Assembly: GCF_051622035.1 (NCBI RefSeq)
Contig: NC_135359.1
Span: 18,995,501 to 19,059,500, forward strand
Origin: Arctopsyche grandis
Lineage: Eukaryota; Arthropoda; Insecta; Trichoptera; Hydropsychidae
Direction: 5' to 3'
Length of the DNA stretch: 64,000 nucleotides
Position numbers and translations under genes: made by a program
Shown: positions 58,618-64,000 of the stretch, in pieces
Layout: the number at the start of each line of letters is the position of its first letter
How positions within the stretch are numbered: position 1 is the stretch's first letter
The notes under the pieces: generated by a model
The model's database searches: none
What the model saw: the letters and a program-made list of their open reading frames with translations, nothing else
What the model was told of the DNA's origin: nothing

Positions 58618-61600
58618 TTAACATGCTCGAAATTCCAAAATTCAAAAAACTTAACTTTTACTGTACACATAGTAAGATGTTATAATAGTGTCAAGCGCAT
58701 GCCAACGTACTTTAGCTGTGCTAAAATTATGCCACATGTTGTTTGTTTATCTTAGCCGAGGTGCTTGAACCTGTTCCGAGTCGTGCAAGTCATATCCTGA
58801 CTCCTAAACACCTACGCTTTTTAATAAAACACACACATACATATATACATACGGAAAAAAATGATTGAAAGGACATTAACACCAAATTTGTTGCACCATC
58901 GCGGTACCAAGTTGCACGATAAGATTTGCGATAACGTTTCGGTCCTGAGCCTGTCCGCAAAACCGGATTTTTAATTTAAATTTACCGATATGATTTTTTC
59001 GGTCACTTTCACCTGGTCGATGATTAGTCATGACTTCGGCGCTTTTTCGCACGTGACGCATCGATTTACGAACTTTCAGTTCGGAAATTCTATCTCGAAA
59101 CAATGAAGCGGGCCCACTTGGGAGCTATAAATTGGGGAGCATTATCAAATTTACATAAACATCGTGTAATATGATACTATCCAATTGAGGGATCGTTTAA
59201 AATCCATTTAACATTTTTTCCCATGTTTCCAAATTGTAAACTGTGCGCGCTTAAAACGATGCCCATATCGTTATACTAGTGGATAGAGAGCGGTCTAATT
59301 ATATCAATTTATTGGAAATTGAAAAATTAATGAGTTTCGCGTTTAGTTTGTACGGAATTGGTTACGTAAGTTAGCTTAATTTTTTTTAATGCTAAAAAGT
59401 TCCTCCTAGTAGATTTGAATTTTTGGAAATTAATACAATTAAATAGCTCATATATTATCATTTGCGTTAAACCAAAGACTTATTTTTCTTGGATTGAAGT
59501 TAGTTTAGAAAATAGTCTCTCCGAAACTTTTACATTTTATTATGTATGAAGTTGCTGCAGAATTCAACTTACAATATTATGACAATTTACATATAATTTG
59601 TTACATTAGAGTTATAAAAAGCTTGTAAAAAATTATTGTTATTCTTCACATTTATTAGACTAATAAAAAATTACAAGAAAATGTTCAAACTGTTAATAAT
59701 ATAAACATTGAATTTGAATATGTAAAATTTAACATTTGACGCAAAAAAATCTATTATTGTATGTATGTAATTATATAAAAATTTTCTTATAAACAGAAAA
59801 TTGTTTTGCAATACCAAAATACTAAAATTGTTTTGCAATTTATTCTGTATGTAATAATAAGAATTGATGAAGTTTAGTGATCATGCGAAAATTCGCCCTC
59901 TAAATTTTGGCCGATTTGAAATCGGAATCAATCACTGATCATAAAGATTTGCGTCCTTCCGCGAATAACGATAACCTCGACAATCAAATTAATTTCATGC
60001 ATGTTCAAAATATACCATCCCGTTAAATAATTATAATAAATCAAAAGTAATCGACTCATTCATTTAATTGTTCTGTTGTAAGTTCAGTGCCAATGATTCA
60101 CACACGCAAGTCGAACTTTCCTTGAAGACGGTCGCGGCCATTGCATTCAAAACATCACTCAAAAAGTAAACAAACTCGCGTGTCCATTAATTATATTCAC
60201 ACTAGTGATTCATTCATAGATCAGACAATAGTTGTTGAACAAAAAATATGATTTAATAAAGAACAATTAATCCAAGCGACGAGCCGACGTTCAGGTGTTG
60301 AATCGACCTAACTTCCCAGAAACGACTGTTAGTTAACCTGCACATAGTCTTATGAATTTATTATTTATTTTTTGTTAATATTTCATTTAAAAAAATATAC
60401 ACCTATATACATGAGATATGCTATTGCGTTTTAAACAATGTGCACGCTTGTTGCGTCACTGCAGAAAATTGCATGCAGCTGCATTCGAATGACGTGTCCA
60501 ACTACTACGGTAGTACTACTCGGTCAGTAGTGTAAACGTATAGTAAATATTATGTGTTTATGATTTCACCATTTGCTACCGCAAATGAGAGACAAAGATC
60601 TGCTTGTTATGTACCGCTAAGTACATATGAAGCTTGTTTGTTTGAATTCAATCAAAATATTATATTGTCTTCTGAAGTTGACTAAAATCTGGCATCGACA
60701 AAAAATCATTGCTTTAAAATCTAGATGTCCTATGTCAATCTGAACCCATGGATTCGCTCATTATAAAATCCACATCAGTCATTCTCTAATTGTGATGCAG
60801 CTAACTCGTTCCAAGGTCGGTGCATATATTATGCGCTTTGTTCGCGCCATGTAACTGCAGTAATAATAATATAAAGAGCACTTGCTATGGGTGTATGTAT
60901 GTATGTATGCATGCTTTTGCGAATCCTTTTTTGTGTTATTTTTTTTCTTTACACCTTCAGTGTGGTGCAACAAAGTATGGCTTCCACTTTTGTCTGTCCA
61001 CCTGTTTCGCATTAAGTTGTGTGGCGCTTCTCGCATGTATGCAACCTTCAATAAGGGCGTACACCTTTCAATCACCCACGAGATAGGTCCTTTGAGTCTG
61101 GGGGGTACATACGGGTCGTCTCGTTTACCTGTTCGCTGGTTTTAATCCGAAGGTCCTCGGTTCGTTCGCGAACATTTTGTCCCGAAACTTTTGAAGGCAA
61201 CAAAATCAAAAGGGCACAGGAGATGTACCCAAAGAAAGGAAAGGAATAAAAAAAACGAGATCACCGACAGGTCCCCCTAATCTTTGTTTTGGTTCCGTCT
61301 CCCTCTGCAAACTGGTTTTCAGTGATCGCCCTTTGATTTTTCTTTTTTCCACTGAACACCTGTGCTCGAACCCAACACGAAACGGGTACTCGCACTCTCA
61401 TCACGAAATCCTTTTTTGTGAGCTTCTCAATACTGGAGATATATCAAAGTGTATTATAGTTCTCTTCACTCATTTGGTTTGACACTCGTATTGATATCTG
61501 CAAGCAAAACTGCCATGACTATTACATATATATTTAAGAATTGAAAAACATCAGCTTTGTAGCGTTAACAGGTGTTACTTCTCCTTGCGTGACTATCGCT

Positions 61601-62679
61601 TTCGACAGGGGATTATCCCCTTCAACTTGACTAGATTTTTTTATTAATTTGTTCTTCGTTTTTTTTTTTGTTTACAGCTCAGATCCCGTCAAACCTTCAA
61701 CTGCCTGATCTTCTGGCGCACAATAATGTTCACCAGCAACTTCCACGCCGAAGAGTGAGATCGTCCCAAACACCACCGACCAGTCCTTCGTGCAGCTTCC
61801 AGCACCTGTCAAGAACTTTCAGCGAAGTTTTCGATCCCGAACCCACCAATTCCATGGCATATTTCGGAGATGATGAGGTGTTTTGCCCCAACACTCCTGC
61901 AATTACGCCATCGACCGCAACCAACCGACCAACATTCCCTCCGAGGCAAAGACGACGACGACGAAGAACCACCAGCTTACGCGAGATAAGAAAGAAAACC
62001 ACCAAAAGCAAAGGCGAAGATGCTGCAAATTGGAACGGAGAAGAAACCACTTGCCTCAACAGGGACGATTCCTGCGAAACCAACGCTAATGTAAGTAATG
62101 TTCCTATTATTTTATCCCCAATTCCCACGAATTTGTTAGAATCAAATCAATTATATTCAACGAAGCGAAACCACTCTTATAATCCGTAATTGGATTCGTT
62201 CGCCGTTAAGTACGGTTTCGTTTTACCTACAAGAGGTTTTTTTTATTTGTACTTTTTCAAAGACATTCACTGTTAAAGATTGTCGTATTTCCATTTCCTC
62301 GTCTGCAGCTTTAATCCTATTCATTTGGCGAAGTTAATTCGGTTACGACGCACCAAAGAGATTTTTCATTGTGCGATTTTAATTTGAACCGTGAGAGGGT
62401 GGATCTCTACCCCACCTTTGGCACGAGGGAAAATTGCTTAATTAAAAAAATCCATTATTGCCGCCACGTTTAGAGCATCCCTATCCCCCTCTCATGTCAC
62501 TGAAGTTTCTAAAATGCATTTTTTTTGGTTCTCAGGTCGAGGTTGTACCTCAAGCCCCGATTGTATTGGGGAATGAAGGATCCCTCATCTCTACATTCTT
62601 GTCAGCAAGTCTCGGCGGTTCGATCTGGACTGCAGTCGTTCTCGTCGTTGGATGGAAACTGTTGGCCACCACCCGATGA
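57254..62679 (+). CDS. hid: RHG-type IAP antagonist, Hid-like (3 coding exons, 227 aa)
   Basis: Join 57254-57380, 61678-62090, 62536-62679; phases 1 and 0; all GT/AG. After Met removal the N-terminus is AIRFFP, an IAP-binding motif (A-[VI]-x-[FY]) that would engage BIR domains of inhibitor-of-apoptosis proteins and free caspases. Residues 14-36 form an amphipathic Leu-rich helix, possibly like the GH3 region. Residues 66-125 are basic, then Ser/Thr/Pro-rich, with TPPTSPSCSF and two P-x-[ST]-P sites (S78, T115). Arg run 134-139. Residues 197-224 are a hydrophobic tail anchor (LISTFLSASLGG...WTAVVLVVGWKLL), expected to target mitochondria. Exposed IBM plus tail anchor plus MAPK-type sites is the Hid design; Reaper, Grim and Sickle are much shorter. 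It is shorter than Drosophila Hid (410 aa). Orthology is inferred, not aligned. Confidence 0.72.
57381..61677 (+). other. intron 1 of the hid-like gene (4.3 kb)
   Basis: Contains the (TAC)n array at 58488-58619, AT-rich stretches at 57.6-58.4 and 59.4-59.85 kb, and GC-richer parts at 58.9-59.1, 59.9-60.2 and 60.95-61.4 kb. These could be intronic enhancers. Short open frames at 60.8-61.1 kb overlap on both strands and have no family features. Confidence 0.7.
58488..58619. repeat. (TAC)n / (ACT)n microsatellite
   Basis: About 130 bp of imperfect to perfect TAC repeats, the purest part being 58570-58617. It lies within intron 1 of the hid-like gene. The Leu run in one frame is a repeat artefact. 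Confidence 0.95.
61678..62090 (+). CDS. hid: hid-like coding exon 2
   Basis: Acceptor: T-rich tract, then GTTTACAG at 61677. Donor: AACGCTAAT/GTAAGT at 62090/62091. The 413 nt complete the split Ala codon and encode residues 43-180 without a stop. GC-rich for the region. It carries the TP/SP sites, FGDDEVF, the Arg run and a Lys-rich patch (KKTTKSK). Confidence 0.82.
62091..62535 (+). other. intron 2 of the hid-like gene (445 bp)
   Basis: GTAAGT donor and TTTTTTGGTTCTCAG acceptor. Reading through the donor stays open for 33 codons to TAA at 62187-62189, so intron retention would give a 213-residue form without the membrane tail. Confidence 0.78.
62536..62679 (+). CDS. hid: hid-like coding exon 3 (tail-anchor exon)
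   Basis: Phase 0, 47 residues, stop TGA at 62677-62679. It encodes the C-terminal hydrophobic helix and ends in a short tail (ATTR), as in tail-anchored mitochondrial proteins. The membrane anchor is therefore on a separate exon from the IBM. Confidence 0.8.
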   Translation, partial: VEVVPQAPIVLGNEGSLISTFLSASLGGSIWTAVVLVVGWKLLATTR

Positions 62680-62723
62680 ATTTTCCACGTTTTCCGAATA
62701 AAAAATGAACCATTTTTGGAAAC

Positions 62724-62730
62724 GATCTCA
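62724..62730 (+). promoter_or_regulatory. bantam 7mer-A1 seed match
   Basis: GATCTCA pairs with nucleotides 2-7 of bantam (seed GAGAUC) with A opposite position 1. It lies 45 nt after the stop codon. Drosophila hid mRNA is a known bantam target through its 3' UTR. Confidence 0.45.
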
Positions 62731-63415
62731 GTTTATCGTTTCCTCAAGCGACGACTATAGGAACAATGGTTTCGAGACTATGATTCACCAACGCTCACAC
62801 AAATGTCAATCGATTCGTTATTTCCGCGAATCGCACGAGGCATATGAATCTTATCGATTTGTGTAATATTCTAATGTGTTTTTTTGTAACTTTTTTCATC
62901 TAGAATCTAGATTATAAATTGTATCCAAAGTTGTTAAGATTTTTACTTTGAGATCGCACCGAGCGACTACGCTTGACGTTCGATCCAAATTGAAAATATT
63001 TTATTACATTTCTATATCATTATCGTAGATAAAATGTAGGTAATTTCCGTTTTACTATTTTTTTTATGATTGCTGGTTTTGTTTTCCGTTTGTATTCCTA
63101 AAAATTACCAATCGATCCGAAAGTGCCGTATGGACCCGCGAACGGTAAGTGTCCTAGAATTAATATTCAAATTTATTTTGGCGTCTCTACAACATCTGAT
63201 GAATAGTTAATTTTTTTATAATTGTAAATTCGAATCGGAAAGCGATTTTGTGATTGTAGCCATAAATGGCGAGAACAGGGCTCACCTGTGTATATATATA
63301 TATATATTTCTTTCTTTTTTTTTTTTGAGATTCCGATTGTATTTTATCATTAATTTTTGTTTTGTTTTCTTCTAAAATATGTTCCAAAGATCCGATACCT
63401 AAATCAAAAATATAT

Positions 63416-63423
63416 TGATCTCA
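63416..63423 (+). promoter_or_regulatory. bantam 8mer seed match
   Basis: TGATCTCA is the full 8-mer site for bantam (nucleotides 2-8 plus A1). It is 737 nt after the stop, in AT-rich context, which favours site accessibility. Extended 3' pairing is not obvious. Confidence 0.5.
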
Positions 63424-64000
63424 TTTTAAGTAATGTGAAAAGAGATTTTTTTTAAAAATATTAATAATAATTATAATGTTATTGAAAAGTTTAAATAGTA
63501 ATTATTGTGCCAATATTGTGTATATTTTTTGTTTTTCTTTTGTAGAACTATTATTGTATTGATATAAATATGTAAACGACAGCTATTGTTCCTACAATAT
63601 CTGGTGATTTTTCTTGGCCATGTCTTTTTACTTTTTTTATTTTTGTTTACATTCGAATTAGTAAAAATATAATAATAAGATATTTTCAATTAAAAAATAG
63701 TCAATTACGTCTTTTTTATAATTTTAATTATTAAATTCATTAGGAAATGCTAGGTCGACAAACATTATTAGTTTAAATCGCCACATTTTGAAACTATTCA
63801 AATTTTCTGTATGAGACACGTTCGAAAATGTTTTTTTTATTTTTCGTTTTAGTGACGTGAGGGTTATTAAAATCCCGTTAGAACAACGAAAAATTAAATA
63901 TATTTTAAATGTGTCAAAAATTTTCCACCTTTCCTCTTAAATTCTTCAGACCTCGATGGTCATTTGTAATATACATAATATATTGCTTTTCTTGTATAAA

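Larger units (their letters stand above)
62680..64000 (+). other. presumed 3' UTR of the hid-like gene
   Basis: An AATAAA at 62697-62702 is only 18 nt from the stop and would give a very short UTR. No other AATAAA was seen before the window end. The bantam seed matches at 62724 and 63416 suggest a long UTR, running past the window. AT-rich with a short (TA)n run at 63290-63307. No other gene is seen. Confidence 0.55.

Noticed and set aside
58402..58755. 117-codon ORF with a Leu run
   Set aside because: Created by the TAC microsatellite within intron 1.
1..64000. CRISPR arrays, tRNA genes, rRNA genes, bacterial operons
   Set aside because: None seen. The only tRNA-like sequence is the head of the SINE at 11.7 kb, and the window is clearly eukaryotic.

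Overview
The window is about 64 kb of AT-rich, transposon-riddled eukaryotic DNA from an insect. The evidence is spliced genes with GT/AG introns and AATAAA signals, RTE- and CR1/Jockey-type non-LTR retrotransposons, a tRNA-derived SINE, many hAT-like MITEs with 8-bp target duplications, and a recognisable insect death gene. The order cannot be fixed from the sequence; Lepidoptera or a related holometabolan fits best.

Layout. 1-6.1 kb is the last intron and last exon (5305-6066, +) of an unrecognised Ser/Arg-rich protein. From 6.1 to 56.9 kb there is no convincing host gene. This desert holds an intact RTE-type element (about 7.7-10.7 kb, +) and at least eight 5'-truncated copies of it on both strands. 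It also holds a two-ORF CR1/Jockey-type element (about 26.1-30.9 kb, -) that looks intact, a SINE (11.3-11.8 kb), several MITE families, a tandem duplication at 46.4 kb, and GC-richer islands that may be regulatory. At 38.2-38.8 kb three MITEs are stacked in the centre of a palindromic repeat.

The gene of interest is at the right end (+). A TATA-less Inr+DPE promoter (+1 at 56917) is followed by a 41-codon upstream ORF and three coding exons (57254-57380, 61678-62090, 62536-62679). They encode a 227-residue protein with an exposed-Ala IAP-binding motif (M-AIRFFP), a short helix, TP/SP sites in a low-complexity middle, a poly-Arg stretch and a C-terminal hydrophobic tail anchor. This is the architecture of the RHG family, closest to Head involution defective (Hid). 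The presumed 3' UTR carries an 8-mer and a 7-mer seed match to the bantam microRNA, a known repressor of Drosophila hid. The roughly 51-kb gene-free stretch upstream would parallel the large regulatory landscape around Drosophila RHG genes. A tandem duplication (55.3-56.7 kb) ends only about 230 bp upstream of the predicted start site, and its two copies carry different transposon insertions.

All assignments are from reading the sequence. No alignment, expression or database search was run.
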